A stretch of 41,474 nt of DNA from Saprospiraceae bacterium (GTDB lineage Bacteria; Bacteroidota; Bacteroidia; Chitinophagales; Saprospiraceae), in the NCBI GenBank assembly GCA_020631355.1, contig JAHDHL010000023.1, forward strand, positions 1 through 41,474, read 5' to 3'. The notes under the pieces are model-generated. The model searched no databases, was not told the DNA's origin, and saw only the letters and a list, made by a program, of their open reading frames with translations. Positions within the stretch are counted from its first letter, which is position 1; every line of letters starts with the position of its first letter. The position numbers and the translations under genes were made by a program. Shown here piece after piece: positions 9,333 to 17,994 of this stretch.

Positions 9333-10058
9333 CTAAATCACAACTGGTTCCAAACAAGAAAGATATTCGGAAATGGTGTACTCCAATCCCATATATAACG
9401 CATCGCAAACCAATGCATGCCCAATGGAAACCTCCAGTAAATGAGGAACTTCCTGACAGAAATATGGTAGATTAACCAGATTCAAATCATGGCCTGCATT
9501 GATGCCCAATCCAATATTATGAGCAAAATCGGCGCATTCGGCAAATCTTCTAACAGCTTCTTTCCTATCCGTCGAAAATTGATGAGCATATGGTCCGGTG
9601 TAGAATTCGATGCGGTCTGCCCCTACTTCCTTGGCTCCCTCTATCCACGATTCATTGGTTTCCATGAATATGGATACTCGAATATCCTGTTCGTGCAAGC
9701 GAGCTATCACATCCTTAAGGAAGGCCTTGTGCTTGATGGTATTCCAACCTGCATCCGAAGTCAGTGCACCCGGAGCATCCGGCACCAATGTACATTGATG
9801 TGGCGGATTCGACTCTACCAATTCCAAAAATGAGGAAGTCGGATTTCCCTCGATATTGAATTCCGTAGTTACGACTCCCTTCAAAAGCGGGATATCATCA
9901 TACCTGATATGTCTCTGGTCCGGTCTGGGATGAACGGTGATACCTTGTGCGCCAAAACGTTCACAATCCTGAGCTATCTGTAATAAATCAGGATTATTGC
10001 TTCCTCTTGCATTCCTAATCAGGGCGATTTTATTAATATTTACACTTAGGCGAGTCAT
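9333..10058 (-). CDS. pdxJ: Pyridoxine 5'-phosphate synthase
   Basis: Catalyses the last ring-closing step of the DXP-dependent vitamin B6 pathway: 1-deoxy-D-xylulose 5-phosphate plus 3-amino-2-oxopropyl phosphate give pyridoxine 5'-phosphate, in the cytosol. The 241-residue length is normal for this TIM-barrel enzyme. Family marks are VNINKIALIRNARG at the N-terminus, ITVHPRPDQRHI (His43, Arg45, His50), TTEFNIEGNP with the active-site Glu, QCTLVPDAPGALTSDAGW, RIEFYTGPYA, and GINAGHDLNLVNLP with a catalytic His. A GTG two codons upstream (10064) is also in frame, but the ATG at 10058 gives the usual N-terminus. It is transcribed alone, divergently from the CPBP protease gene. Confidence 0.96.
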   Translation of the reverse strand: MTRLSVNINKIALIRNARGSNNPDLLQIAQDCERFGAQGITVHPRPDQRHIRYDDIPLLKGVVTTEFNIEGNPTSSFLELVESNPPHQCTLVPDAPGALTSDAGWNTIKHKAFLKDVIARLHEQDIRVSIFMETNESWIEGAKEVGADRIEFYTGPYAHQFSTDRKEAVRRFAECADFAHNIGLGINAGHDLNLVNLPYFCQEVPHLLEVSIGHALVCDALYMGLEYTISEYLSCLEPVVI

Positions 10059-10093
10059 TGGCACATGATTTTATTATGGTTAGTAAAGACATT

Positions 10094-10109
10094 ACCTTTG
10101 TACAAAGGT
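10094..10109. promoter_or_regulatory. 16-bp perfect palindrome in the pdxJ/CPBP divergent promoter region
   Basis: ACCTTTGTACAAAGGT is its own reverse complement. It overlaps TACCTTTG (10093-10100), a match to the Bacteroidota -7 box reading toward the CPBP gene about 60 bases downstream. It lies 36 bases upstream of the pdxJ start. It could be an operator for a dimeric regulator that overlaps a promoter, or simply a symmetric promoter region. Confidence 0.45.
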
Positions 10110-10160
10110 GTAGGTATTAGATGAAATTAGTAACCCCCTCAAATTATATTTTACATTTCT

Positions 10161-11054
10161 ATGATGGATAATGAATTGAGTGCGATTTTCCCCAAGAGGG
10201 TCCAGTTGGTCTTACTGGCCTTGTTGTTCATGTTATGTGTTATCCTAGGGACACTCATAACATTCCTGATAGAATCCGAAAGTGGGTTCTCCATACAATC
10301 TGCGGGAGAGATGGAATTACTTAGGAATAGGGGTTCGTTGCGACTCATGTTATTCATCAGCAATGCTACCATGTTTCTCTTTCCGGGAATATTATTCTCT
10401 GTTTTCCTTTTCAGAAAAAAGTGGTTGGAATCCGTTCATGGGCATCGGTTCCCTAGCATTCCAGAGATACTTATCAGTATGGTTGTCATAGCGGCGTCCA
10501 TAGGAATGATTGCATATGCTTTCCAACTCAACAAGATGATTCCTTTACCAGAATGGATGGTCAGCGCCGAAGCGGATAGCCAAGGGCTAATCAATGCGGC
10601 GTTAAGGATGGAATCCCCATTGGAACTATTGGTTTGTCTCATAATTGTCGCATTGGTTCCGGCAATTGGTGAAGAATGGATATTCAGGGGGATATTACAA
10701 AAGAGGCTATATGACTGGTCTAAGAACGAACATCTACCGGTCTGGATCATGGCTATTATCTTCAGTGCGGTTCATATGCAATTCCAAGGGTTCATTCCTA
10801 GGGTATTGTTGGGAGCCATGTTGGGATATATGTTTTTTTGGTCAGGGAGTTTATGGTTGCCGATTATTGCACATTTTTTCAACAATGCATTCCAAGTTGT
10901 CATTTATTATCTGAGTATCAGAAGTGGTGAGGAAATAGATGTCACCGCCACTCCTGAGGTTGTCGGATGGCAGGCCCTATTATCAACACTGGTAGTTTTA
11001 TTCCTTATGTTTGTGTTGAGAAATATGGGTAATAAACCCCAACTTGAAACTTAG
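10161..11054 (+). CDS. CPBP-family intramembrane metalloprotease
   Basis: Polytopic membrane protein of the CPBP (CAAX protease and bacteriocin-processing, 'Abi') family, which cleaves or processes membrane substrates. The three family motifs are visible: EEWIFRG (Glu171, Glu172, Arg176), FSAVH (His205), and HFFNN (His238 with Asn241/242). Hydrophobic segments lie near residues 15-36, 62-84, 103-121, 155-170 and 196-245. The physiological substrate is unknown; in Bacteroidota such genes are common and seldom tied to bacteriocins. The frame opens with two consecutive ATGs at 10161. It lies 21 bases upstream of cdsA and is probably co-transcribed with it. Confidence 0.9.
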   Translation: MMDNELSAIFPKRVQLVLLALLFMLCVILGTLITFLIESESGFSIQSAGEMELLRNRGSLRLMLFISNATMFLFPGILFSVFLFRKKWLESVHGHRFPSIPEILISMVVIAASIGMIAYAFQLNKMIPLPEWMVSAEADSQGLINAALRMESPLELLVCLIIVALVPAIGEEWIFRGILQKRLYDWSKNEHLPVWIMAIIFSAVHMQFQGFIPRVLLGAMLGYMFFWSGSLWLPIIAHFFNNAFQVVIYYLSIRSGEEIDVTATPEVVGWQALLSTLVVLFLMFVLRNMGNKPQLET

Positions 11055-11075
11055 TTTACTATCTTGTATCCCATC

Positions 11076-11924
11076 ATGAATGATAAAAACAAAGACCTGT
11101 TAATTAGAATCCTTACTGCATTGGTTTTCGTGCCAACTGTACTCGCGGGTCTTTTTGGTGGTCCCATATTCTATTCCATTCTTTTCCTCATCATACTTGT
11201 GGCCAGTTCAGTCGAGTATTATAATTTGATATTCGCCAATCAATACGACAGTCATTTTTTCAGGAGGAATTATGGTATTTTCCTGAGTTGTTTCGTCTAC
11301 TTCACGGTAGCCATCAGTAACTTATATCCGGATTGGATTAATTTCAAGGAGATGGATTTACTAGCGGGATTACTCCCCTTTGCATTCGTTGCATTCATCT
11401 ATGAATTATTCAAACAACCAGAACATCCTTTCCGAAACATTGCCTTGGTGATTTCCGGCATCATTTACATTGGTGTTCCTATGGTCTTGCTACAATATCT
11501 GGCATTCGGAGTAGAGGACGTATTCAATCCTAAGATTGTAATAGGCCTGATCGTGATGAATTGGCTGAATGATTCAGGAGCTTATCTTGTCGGTTCAAGA
11601 TTAGGAAAGACTCCCCTATTCCCATCCGTTTCCCCGAAGAAAACTTGGGAGGGCACCATGGGTGGTGTCCTGATGTGTATCATAACGGGTTACTTATTCT
11701 CTATTTTCTGGGATGTGTTGGATACTTTCGATTGGATCATGCTGGCCATCATTACGGCCATATTCGGTAGTTTAGGTGATTTGGTGGAATCCATGTTAAA
11801 ACGAAGTGTGGGTGTCAAGGATTCAGGAAAATTCCTACCCGGACATGGCGGAATGCTCGATAGGTTCGATGCTTTCATCTTCCTACTTCCATTTGCGAGT
11901 GTCTATGTCTATTTTGTAAAGTAA
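11076..11924 (+). CDS. cdsA: Phosphatidate cytidylyltransferase
   Basis: Inner-membrane enzyme that makes CDP-diacylglycerol from phosphatidic acid and CTP, the branch point of phospholipid synthesis. The 282-residue protein has multiple hydrophobic helices and, near its C-terminus, the CdsA signature: SMLKRSVGVKDSGKFLPGHG then GMLDRFDA. Other family segments are MNWLNDSGAYLVGSRLGKTPL and SPKKTWEGTMGG. A TTG at 11064 would add four residues; the ATG at 11076 is the more natural start. It follows the CPBP gene closely and meets the minus-strand Trp-repeat gene tail to tail, 30 bases apart. Confidence 0.95.
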   Translation: MNDKNKDLLIRILTALVFVPTVLAGLFGGPIFYSILFLIILVASSVEYYNLIFANQYDSHFFRRNYGIFLSCFVYFTVAISNLYPDWINFKEMDLLAGLLPFAFVAFIYELFKQPEHPFRNIALVISGIIYIGVPMVLLQYLAFGVEDVFNPKIVIGLIVMNWLNDSGAYLVGSRLGKTPLFPSVSPKKTWEGTMGGVLMCIITGYLFSIFWDVLDTFDWIMLAIITAIFGSLGDLVESMLKRSVGVKDSGKFLPGHGGMLDRFDAFIFLLPFASVYVYFVK

Positions 11925-11954
11925 GCACCGGGCTATACCAAGTGCAGATATTCC

Positions 11955-12503
11955 CTAGAATTTAGGCGTACTCTGATACATAACGATGAAAACAATCGCC
12001 ATTTTCGTGTGGATGGATATTTCCTCACTCATCTCATCCAGTATATCCCAATCCCTTGTATCCAAATCGTATGTCGTATACATTTGGAAATGGCCATAAT
12101 CCTTTTCCTTGATGCTCCATTCTGTGAGTTGCGTACGATACTTACTGACTAGCGTAAAGGTCTGGCTACCATTCGAAATCCTCCATTCCGTAAAATCATT
12201 GGACCACTTGGTACGCATAGTAATGATTTCCGTACCGCCCCTGACCTCCCATTGGGATGGGTCGTTTTCCCACTTCTGTTTGATGGAACCTGTTTCCTCA
12301 TCAATCCGGTAGTCCCATTCTCTCCAATTATCCCTTGTGGACCATCTCAATTCCAATTCTCCCTCGACATCCTCATCATCGGTATAGATGATCCACTCCT
12401 TGAATGAATCATCCCATTCTGTACTCAATCCGTATAATTCACTCTGGGCATTCACTACCGAGTACATCATCAGAAAAGACAAAAGGAAAAGACAAACTCT
12501 CAT
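11955..12503 (-). CDS. Exported protein with 22-24-residue Trp repeats, unknown function
   Basis: Not recognised as a named family. The 182-residue protein has a clear signal peptide (cleavage near VVNAQ, residue 20). The mature part is a tandem repeat with a core of aromatic-x6-Trp: Trp30/37, Trp54/63 (two-residue insertion), Trp78/85, Trp100/107, Tyr122/Trp129 and Tyr145/Trp152. Period is 22-24 residues, and each unit reads roughly as two beta-strands (for example TKWSNDFTEWRIS). A last, degenerate unit ends the protein. This suggests a small repeated beta-hairpin fold, likely periplasmic or secreted. It is the last gene of a three-gene cluster of exported proteins. The ATG at 12503 is chosen because the signal peptide starts there; a TTG lies 9 bases upstream. 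Confidence 0.75.
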   Translation of the reverse strand: MRVCLFLLSFLMMYSVVNAQSELYGLSTEWDDSFKEWIIYTDDEDVEGELELRWSTRDNWREWDYRIDEETGSIKQKWENDPSQWEVRGGTEIITMRTKWSNDFTEWRISNGSQTFTLVSKYRTQLTEWSIKEKDYGHFQMYTTYDLDTRDWDILDEMSEEISIHTKMAIVFIVMYQSTPKF

Positions 12504-12537
12504 ATGATTCAAGATTCTTCTATTCTACAAACGATGT

Positions 12538-13506
12538 TTAGTTTCTCGTTCCTTTACAATGTTCATCCCTTAACTCCTCCAGTTCGGTACCATAGGACTT
12601 GGAAAAACCCTTGAGCAATCCCTCCTCTATATCATCACAGGCATTGAGTGTATCATTCTTGGCCAAATAAATCAATGCGCGATTCCTGTAAGCATAGGGA
12701 TTCATAGGATTCAGGTCTATGGATGTATTGATGGCCTCCATTGCCTCATCCAATTTCCCTAGTTGTAAGAGACTGTAGCTTAGATTACTGTAGCCCAATT
12801 CCTCATTAGGGTTGAGTTCAATGGCCTTGGATAGGTAAGTAATGGCTTTTTCATGGTCTCCCATCAACTGGTATTTGAACCCCAAATTAACATAAGCGGG
12901 AATATATGTCGAATCCACCGAGATAATCTTATTGAGATATATCAATGTCTCCTCTTTCTTTCCCACCTCATCACAGACCATTGCGAGGTTGTTCAGTACA
13001 TCCAAACTTTTGGGGTACAGGTTGTATGCATTCAGCAAATCATCATATGCCCCCTCATAATCCATAATCTGAACCTTGGCTCCTCCCCTATTGGAATAGT
13101 AGAGGGCCTTATTCTTCTTATTCTTTGCGAATTCTATCGCTTTTGAAAAATCCTTTATTGCCCATTCAAACTGTCTGATGGCCTCGAAGATACTTCCACG
13201 AGCATTGTATCCCTCAGGACTCTCAGAAAACGTCTTGATGGTCGTATTAAGAAATCCCATCCCCTCCTCAGGCTTATTGGACATGAATAACACCTCTACC
13301 TTATACAAATGGTATTCTATGAGATTCGGATTCAGGGAAATAGCTGTATTGATTTCATCCAAGGCCTCGTCCGTTTTCTCGATTCCGAGTTGCTCGATAC
13401 TCGTCTTGAAATGAACCTCCGCCTTTTTGGCTTGCTTCTTACTCACCTTTTGTGCATCCACACAAAAAGGAATCATCAATAATAATAGCAGTACTAATTT
13501 TCTCAT
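12538..13506 (-). CDS. Exported tetratricopeptide-repeat protein
   Basis: A 322-residue protein with a signal peptide (MRKLVLLLLLMIPFCVDA, then QK) and about seven TPR units covering nearly the whole mature chain. Typical units include YSNRGGAKVQIMDYEGAYDD, AYVNLGFKYQLMGDHEKAI and LGYSNLSYSLLQLGKLDEAM. TPRs bind peptides and assemble complexes; the partner is unknown. It sits 12 bases after the upstream lipoprotein gene and 34 bases before the Trp-repeat gene, so the three exported proteins may act together in the periplasm (inference). The ATG at 13506 directly opens the signal peptide. Confidence 0.88.
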   Translation of the reverse strand: MRKLVLLLLLMIPFCVDAQKVSKKQAKKAEVHFKTSIEQLGIEKTDEALDEINTAISLNPNLIEYHLYKVEVLFMSNKPEEGMGFLNTTIKTFSESPEGYNARGSIFEAIRQFEWAIKDFSKAIEFAKNKKNKALYYSNRGGAKVQIMDYEGAYDDLLNAYNLYPKSLDVLNNLAMVCDEVGKKEETLIYLNKIISVDSTYIPAYVNLGFKYQLMGDHEKAITYLSKAIELNPNEELGYSNLSYSLLQLGKLDEAMEAINTSIDLNPMNPYAYRNRALIYLAKNDTLNACDDIEEGLLKGFSKSYGTELEELRDEHCKGTRN

Positions 13507-13518
13507 TCCTAAGGGTTA

Positions 13519-14112
13519 TCAATTACAAGTAATAAAAAGAGAATCAGATTTTATGACACGAATCAGTTCCTGGGCTATTGCATCATCCGTATGTTGACTG
13601 ATCTGATATCTGCCAATATTCCCCTTTCCGTACAGGAATCCGAATTCAGGGGAAACGATGGATGTATTACAGCTGTGCATATGGTCATCTATCTCCAATA
13701 ATTTGAATACCGTGTAGGGTTCATCCTTTATGTAGTATTCCCTACTTTCAACCTTTTGCATCAATGTGTCCTGAATATAATACTCAGCTGTATCTGCCTC
13801 TGGTGAGAATGCAGTGAAGTGCTTGATACAAATCTTATTCTCGGTATCAATTTCCGTAAGCTCATACCTCGTGAGCTGGTCATCACCAAACTTATTGATG
13901 AACTTGCTGGCAAGTCTGAACTTGGCATCATTATCGACCTTGCTGATATGCTCCTGGAACTGTTCCATTTCCACTGTATCCACATAATCGAATGCCAGGG
14001 TTATATCCTTGAATTCCAGGTTTGAAATCTCCTTGGCCTTGGCATTCTTGGGGTCTGCCTGATTACAGGAGGCAAATAATAATATTAGGATAAATGGTAA
14101 TAATCTTATCAT
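13519..14112 (-). CDS. Lipoprotein of unknown function
   Basis: I do not recognise a family. From the ATG at 14112 the protein has 197 residues with a short hydrophobic signal and lipobox LFASC (Cys16), followed by NQADPKNAK. The mature part has mixed alpha/beta composition and an HMHSC segment near residue 145. A TTG twelve bases upstream is in frame but would only extend the signal. It is the first gene of the lipoprotein/TPR/Trp-repeat cluster (gaps of 12 and 34 bases). Confidence 0.75.
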   Translation of the reverse strand: MIRLLPFILILLFASCNQADPKNAKAKEISNLEFKDITLAFDYVDTVEMEQFQEHISKVDNDAKFRLASKFINKFGDDQLTRYELTEIDTENKICIKHFTAFSPEADTAEYYIQDTLMQKVESREYYIKDEPYTVFKLLEIDDHMHSCNTSIVSPEFGFLYGKGNIGRYQISQHTDDAIAQELIRVIKSDSLFITCN

Positions 14113-14197
14113 CAAATCGGTCAAATTTCCATAAAGCTACGCAATACCATCGTAAGATACCGTTAAGAAACGTATAAGGACAACATGTGCAAAACAA

Positions 14198-14227
14198 AAG
14201 CCCCATCCAGTAACCTGAATGGGGCTT
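14198..14227 (-). terminator. Terminator after accC
   Basis: A 9-bp stem (AAGCCCCAT with ATGGGGCTT) continues, after one mismatch, into a CAG/CTG stem and a 4-base loop. In the minus direction it is followed by TTGTTTTG. It lies about 34 bases beyond the accC stop and closes the efp-accB-accC unit. Confidence 0.8.
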
Positions 14228-14260
14228 TATGTATCCTACATTAACATTTAGTCTTCTTAT

Positions 14261-15607
14261 CTAGTCCTCATCCTCAAGATTGAAATCATTCAGGAATCCG
14301 GTATGGAAGTTACCATCCTTGAAATTCTGGTCCTTCATTAATCTTTGGTGGAACGGAACCGTAGTCTTGATGCCCTCTACGATGAACTCGTCCAAGGCCC
14401 TTTGCATCTTCTTGATACATTCTTCACGCGTCTGTGCCTTACAGATTAATTTTGCAATCATGGAATCGTAATAAGGAGGGACGGTGTATCCTGCATAAAC
14501 ATGGGTATCCACTCTTACACCGTGTCCTTTTGCACTATGGAATGACGATATTTTCCCCGGAGACGGTCTGAAACCATTGAATGGGTCCTCTGCGTTGATT
14601 CTACATTCGATGGAATGCATTGTAGGGATATAATTATCACCCACCAAAGGCTCTCCGGCAGCCACTTTAATTTGCTCCTTAATCAGGTCATGGTCGATTA
14701 CTTCCTCCGTAACTGGGTGCTCCACCTGGATACGGGTATTCATTTCCATAAAATAGAATTCACGGTGCTTATCCACCAAGAATTCGACTGTTCCTACCCC
14801 TTCGTAATTGATGGCCTCACCAGCCTTAATGGCTGCATTCCCCATTCGTTCCCTCAATTCATCCGTCATGAATGGAGAAGGTGCTTCCTCCACTAACTTC
14901 TGATGTCTTCTCTGTATGGAACAATCCCTTTCGGAAAGGTGTACGACCTTTCCGTATTGGTCACCGATGATTTGGAATTCGATGTGGCGTGGTTCCTCGA
15001 TGAATTTTTCCACATACATTCCATCATTACCAAAGGCGGCCTTTGCTTCCTGACGGGCCATATTCCATTGGCTTTCGAATTCATCTTCCTGCCATACAAT
15101 CCTCATTCCCTTACCTCCACCTCCGGCAGTTGCCTTAAGGATGATGGGATATCCTACTTTCTTGGCTACCTTGAGTCCTTCTTTGAGATTTTTCAATAAG
15201 CCGTCGGAACCCGGTACGACAGGGACTCCCGCCTTAATCATCGTATCCTTTGCGGTAACCTTATCACCCATTTTCCGAATCATTTCGGGGGTTGGGCCTA
15301 TGAATTTGATACCATATTCCGTGCAGACCTCTGCGAAATCCGCATTCTCTGCAAGGAAACCATATCCTGGATGGATGGCATCAGCATTCGTAATTTCCAC
15401 TGCTGCCATGATTTTTGGAATACTCAGGTAGGACTCTGCGGAAGAAGCGGGACCGATACAGACGGCCTCATCCGCAAACCTAACATGTAGGCTTTCCTTG
15501 TCGGCAGTTGAGTAAACTGCCACAGTCCTGATACCCATCTCTTTGCATGTACGAATGATTCGCAATGCAATCTCACCTCTATTCGCGATCAGAATTTTGC
15601 TGAACAT
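14261..15607 (-). CDS. accC: Acetyl-CoA carboxylase, biotin carboxylase subunit
   Basis: ATP-grasp enzyme that carboxylates biotin held on AccB, the first half-reaction of malonyl-CoA formation. The 448-residue length is standard. Marks include [35 protein letters not shown], the glycine-rich ATP loop [11 protein letters not shown] near residue 165, [34 protein letters not shown], and [18 protein letters not shown] with the metal-binding Glu and the catalytic Arg region. It lies 86 bases after accB in one operon. The alternative, a pyruvate or propionyl-CoA carboxylase subunit, is less likely given the adjacent accB and fabH. Confidence 0.96.
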   Translation of the reverse strand: MFSKILIANRGEIALRIIRTCKEMGIRTVAVYSTADKESLHVRFADEAVCIGPASSAESYLSIPKIMAAVEITNADAIHPGYGFLAENADFAEVCTEYGIKFIGPTPEMIRKMGDKVTAKDTMIKAGVPVVPGSDGLLKNLKEGLKVAKKVGYPIILKATAGGGGKGMRIVWQEDEFESQWNMARQEAKAAFGNDGMYVEKFIEEPRHIEFQIIGDQYGKVVHLSERDCSIQRRHQKLVEEAPSPFMTDELRERMGNAAIKAGEAINYEGVGTVEFLVDKHREFYFMEMNTRIQVEHPVTEEVIDHDLIKEQIKVAAGEPLVGDNYIPTMHSIECRINAEDPFNGFRPSPGKISSFHSAKGHGVRVDTHVYAGYTVPPYYDSMIAKLICKAQTREECIKKMQRALDEFIVEGIKTTVPFHQRLMKDQNFKDGNFHTGFLNDFNLEDED

Positions 15608-15693
15608 AGGATGGTTTTAATTGAATCTTAGAATATACCCATACACCGGTATAGGTGTTGGGCGTGATTGAAATCAATGTCGTAGTTATGTGA

Positions 15694-16236
15694 TTAGCCC
15701 TTGGGGTCCACAAGGAATAGGACTTGGTCATATTCCACAGGAGAGGCATCTTCTGTCATTACCTTGACAATCTTACCCGATACTTCGGATTCAATCTCAT
15801 TGAAAAGCTTCATTGCTTCTACGATACACACCACATCACCCTTGGATACCGTATCCCCTACCTTGGCATATACTGGTTTATCAGGAGATGGGGAACGATA
15901 GAATGTACCGACTATGGGTGACTTCACTTCCAGATAATTGGCTGTATCATCCGTTTCCTCTGACTTTACAGGTGCGTCCTTGGCACTAGTCTTAGGAGCT
16001 TGTGGAACCGGAGCTGCAGCTTGTGGCTGTACGGGTACAGGAGCAGGCACATGAGACACAGGAACAACCTGTGGCTGTGGTACGGGAACCACCTGTGGCT
16101 CCATTGCTTTCATCTTACCCTTGATATAATTCTTGGTTCTGACGGTCAATTTGAAATCACCATCCTGCATGATGAATTCAGAAAGATTCGATTTATTAAT
16201 GAGCTTTACCAGCTCTTGTATGTCCTTAAATTCCAT
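15694..16236 (-). CDS. accB: Biotin carboxyl carrier protein of acetyl-CoA carboxylase
   Basis: Carries biotin between the carboxylase and transferase parts of acetyl-CoA carboxylase. The 180-residue protein has a short N-terminal helical part (MEFKDIQELVKLINKSNLSE), a long flexible Pro/Val/Ala-rich linker (about residues 47-82), and a C-terminal biotinyl domain. The biotinylated Lys143 lies in VEAMKLFNEIESE; the usual EAMKM is EAMKL here, a common variant. VKSPIVGTFYRSPSPDKP opens the domain. It starts 30 bases after the efp stop and is followed by accC. The ATG at 16236 gives a normal N-terminus. Confidence 0.96.
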   Translation of the reverse strand: MEFKDIQELVKLINKSNLSEFIMQDGDFKLTVRTKNYIKGKMKAMEPQVVPVPQPQVVPVSHVPAPVPVQPQAAAPVPQAPKTSAKDAPVKSEETDDTANYLEVKSPIVGTFYRSPSPDKPVYAKVGDTVSKGDVVCIVEAMKLFNEIESEVSGKIVKVMTEDASPVEYDQVLFLVDPKG

Positions 16237-16266
16237 ACAATTCGGGTTTGGTTGGTTTCTAATAAA

Positions 16267-16830
16267 TTATTTGGCTCTTTCGACGTAACTGCTGTTACGG
16301 GTATCAATCTTGATCTTATCACCTTGGTTAATAAAGAGAGGCACCCTGATTTCCGCACCTGTCTCGACGGTAGCAGGCTTCAGGGAATTCGTAGCAGTAT
16401 CCCCTTTGACACCCGGTTCGGTATAAGTGATTTCAAGAATGATGTATTGAGGCAAATCCACAGTCAGTGGTGTTTCTTTTTCAGCATGGAAAAGGATATC
16501 TACATCCATTCCTTCTTTCATTAGTTTGGGATTATCCAATAACTTCTCCTCAATGGACACCTGCTCGTAGGAATCATTATCCATGAAATGGAATCCCATA
16601 TCGTCGTTATATAGATATTGGTGCTTTCTTCTCTCTACCCTAACATCCTTGAGCTTGTGACCGGCAGGCCATGTATTATCCAATACCTTGCCTGTGGTTA
16701 AGCTCTTGATTTTGGTTCTGACAAAAGCATTTCCCTTACCTGGCTTCACATGTAGGAATTCAATTACAGTGAAGATATCATTATTATACTCTATGCAGAG
16801 TCCGTTTCTAATATCTGATGTACCAATCAT
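16267..16830 (-). CDS. efp: Translation elongation factor P
   Basis: Three-domain tRNA-mimic that relieves ribosome stalling at consecutive prolines. The 187-residue length is standard. The N-terminal KOW-like domain contains the tip loop HVKPGKGNAFVRTK with the conserved Lys32, the position modified by beta-lysylation in E. coli. No modification enzymes are seen in this window. The C-terminal domain ends with the family signature around GAEIRVPLFINQGDKIKIDT. It is the first gene of efp-accB-accC and is preceded by a promoter-like TACCTTTG. Confidence 0.96.
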   Translation of the reverse strand: MIGTSDIRNGLCIEYNNDIFTVIEFLHVKPGKGNAFVRTKIKSLTTGKVLDNTWPAGHKLKDVRVERRKHQYLYNDDMGFHFMDNDSYEQVSIEEKLLDNPKLMKEGMDVDILFHAEKETPLTVDLPQYIILEITYTEPGVKGDTATNSLKPATVETGAEIRVPLFINQGDKIKIDTRNSSYVERAK

Positions 16831-16884
16831 TTCTAATCAATTCTATTAACTGTACAATTGTGTTGGCTAAATGTTTAAGTCCTG

Positions 16885-16892
16885 CAAAGGTA
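16885..16892 (-). promoter_or_regulatory. Putative -7 promoter box for efp-accB-accC
   Basis: TACCTTTG on the minus strand, a match to TAnnTTTG, about 55 bases before the efp ATG and just after the fabH stop codon. It suggests efp-accBC can be transcribed independently of fabH. No -33 TTTG is evident. Confidence 0.45.
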
Positions 16893-16897
16893 ATAAT

Positions 16898-17893
16898 TTA
16901 TTCCCCATAAGCCCACTTTATCAATACGGCTCCCCAAGTAAAACCTCCACCGAAAGCAGTTAGGACAATATTATCGCCTTTCTTGAATCGATCTTCCCAT
17001 TCCCACATGCACAATGGAATCGTACCGGCGGTAGTATTACCATACTTATGGATATTGACAGTGACCTTTTCCCTTGGGAAGTCCATACCATCCGCTACTG
17101 AGTTAATAATACGCTTATTGGCCTGATGAGGAATCAACCATTGGATATCGTCTTTCGACAGATTGTTACGCTCCAACAATTCCTTTATGGCTCCAATCAT
17201 TCCCCTCACGGCGGATTTAAACACCGGTCTTCCGTCCTGAAAGACAAAATGGGACCTGTTTTCAACCGTTTCGGCCGAAGCCGGTTTCAAGGAACCACCT
17301 GCCTCAATCCTAAGGAATTGTCTACCTGAGCCATCTCCTTTGAGTACGGAATCACGGACTCCTACTGCTTCTTCGGTAGGTTCCAGCATGACTGCGCCAC
17401 ATCCGTCCCCGAAGATAATACATGTCGCCCTATCCGTATAATCTATGATGGATGACATTTTATCGGCTCCTACCACTATTACTTTCTTGTGCATCCCGGT
17501 CTGGATGAACTGAGCGCCTACCGTAAGGGCGTATATGAATCCCGAACAGGCTGCTTTCAAATCAAAGCCATAGGCATTCTTGAGTCCCAATTTGTCACAA
17601 AGGGTATTTGCGGTATCAGGCATTACCATATCCGGAGTCACTGTAGCAAAGACAACCAATTCGACTTCGTCCTTTCTTGTACCTGTCTTTTTCAGGAGGG
17701 CTTCCACTGCGTGGACTGCCATATCCGAAGTTGCCTTGTTTTCGCCTTTGAGAATTCTTCTTTCAACGATTCCTGTACGGCTTCTAATCCATTCATCATT
17801 GGTTTCCACCATACCTTCAAGGTCCTTATTCGTAAGAACATCCTCAGGTACCCATCCTTGTACGCCTGTAATAGCGGCATTCAATAAAGTCAT
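16898..17893 (-). CDS. fabH: 3-oxoacyl-[acyl-carrier-protein] synthase III
   Basis: Starts fatty-acid elongation by condensing acetyl-CoA (or a branched primer) with malonyl-ACP. The 331-residue protein has the full Cys-His-Asn catalytic set: Cys116 in DLKAACSGF, His256 in IPHQANKR, and Asn286 in KYGNTTAGTIP. DEWIRSRTGIVERR near residue 35 is another family mark. It lies just upstream of efp-accB-accC, which fits the fatty-acid theme, and follows the GTPase operon by about 100 bases. Several Bacteroidota FabH proteins use branched primers; the choice cannot be read here. Confidence 0.95.
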   Translation of the reverse strand: MTLLNAAITGVQGWVPEDVLTNKDLEGMVETNDEWIRSRTGIVERRILKGENKATSDMAVHAVEALLKKTGTRKDEVELVVFATVTPDMVMPDTANTLCDKLGLKNAYGFDLKAACSGFIYALTVGAQFIQTGMHKKVIVVGADKMSSIIDYTDRATCIIFGDGCGAVMLEPTEEAVGVRDSVLKGDGSGRQFLRIEAGGSLKPASAETVENRSHFVFQDGRPVFKSAVRGMIGAIKELLERNNLSKDDIQWLIPHQANKRIINSVADGMDFPREKVTVNIHKYGNTTAGTIPLCMWEWEDRFKKGDNIVLTAFGGGFTWGAVLIKWAYGE

Positions 17894-17916
17894 TACATCC
17901 CAACATTTAGAGTGTG

Positions 17917-17924
17917 CAAAGATA
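17917..17924 (-). promoter_or_regulatory. Putative -7 promoter box for fabH
   Basis: TATCTTTG on the minus strand, matching TAnnTTTG, 24 bases before the fabH ATG. It suggests fabH has its own promoter and is not simply the tail of the GTPase operon. Only one box is visible. Confidence 0.45.
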
Positions 17925-17994
17925 TAACGGTAAATCTGAAAACCTAGAAAGTAAGCAAAATAAGCTATGACCTAAATCGGCAGTCCCATGGAGA

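Noticed and set aside
10161-11054. Bacteriocin-immunity role for the CPBP protein
   Set aside because: No bacteriocin-like small gene or transporter is adjacent; the neighbour is the housekeeping gene cdsA.
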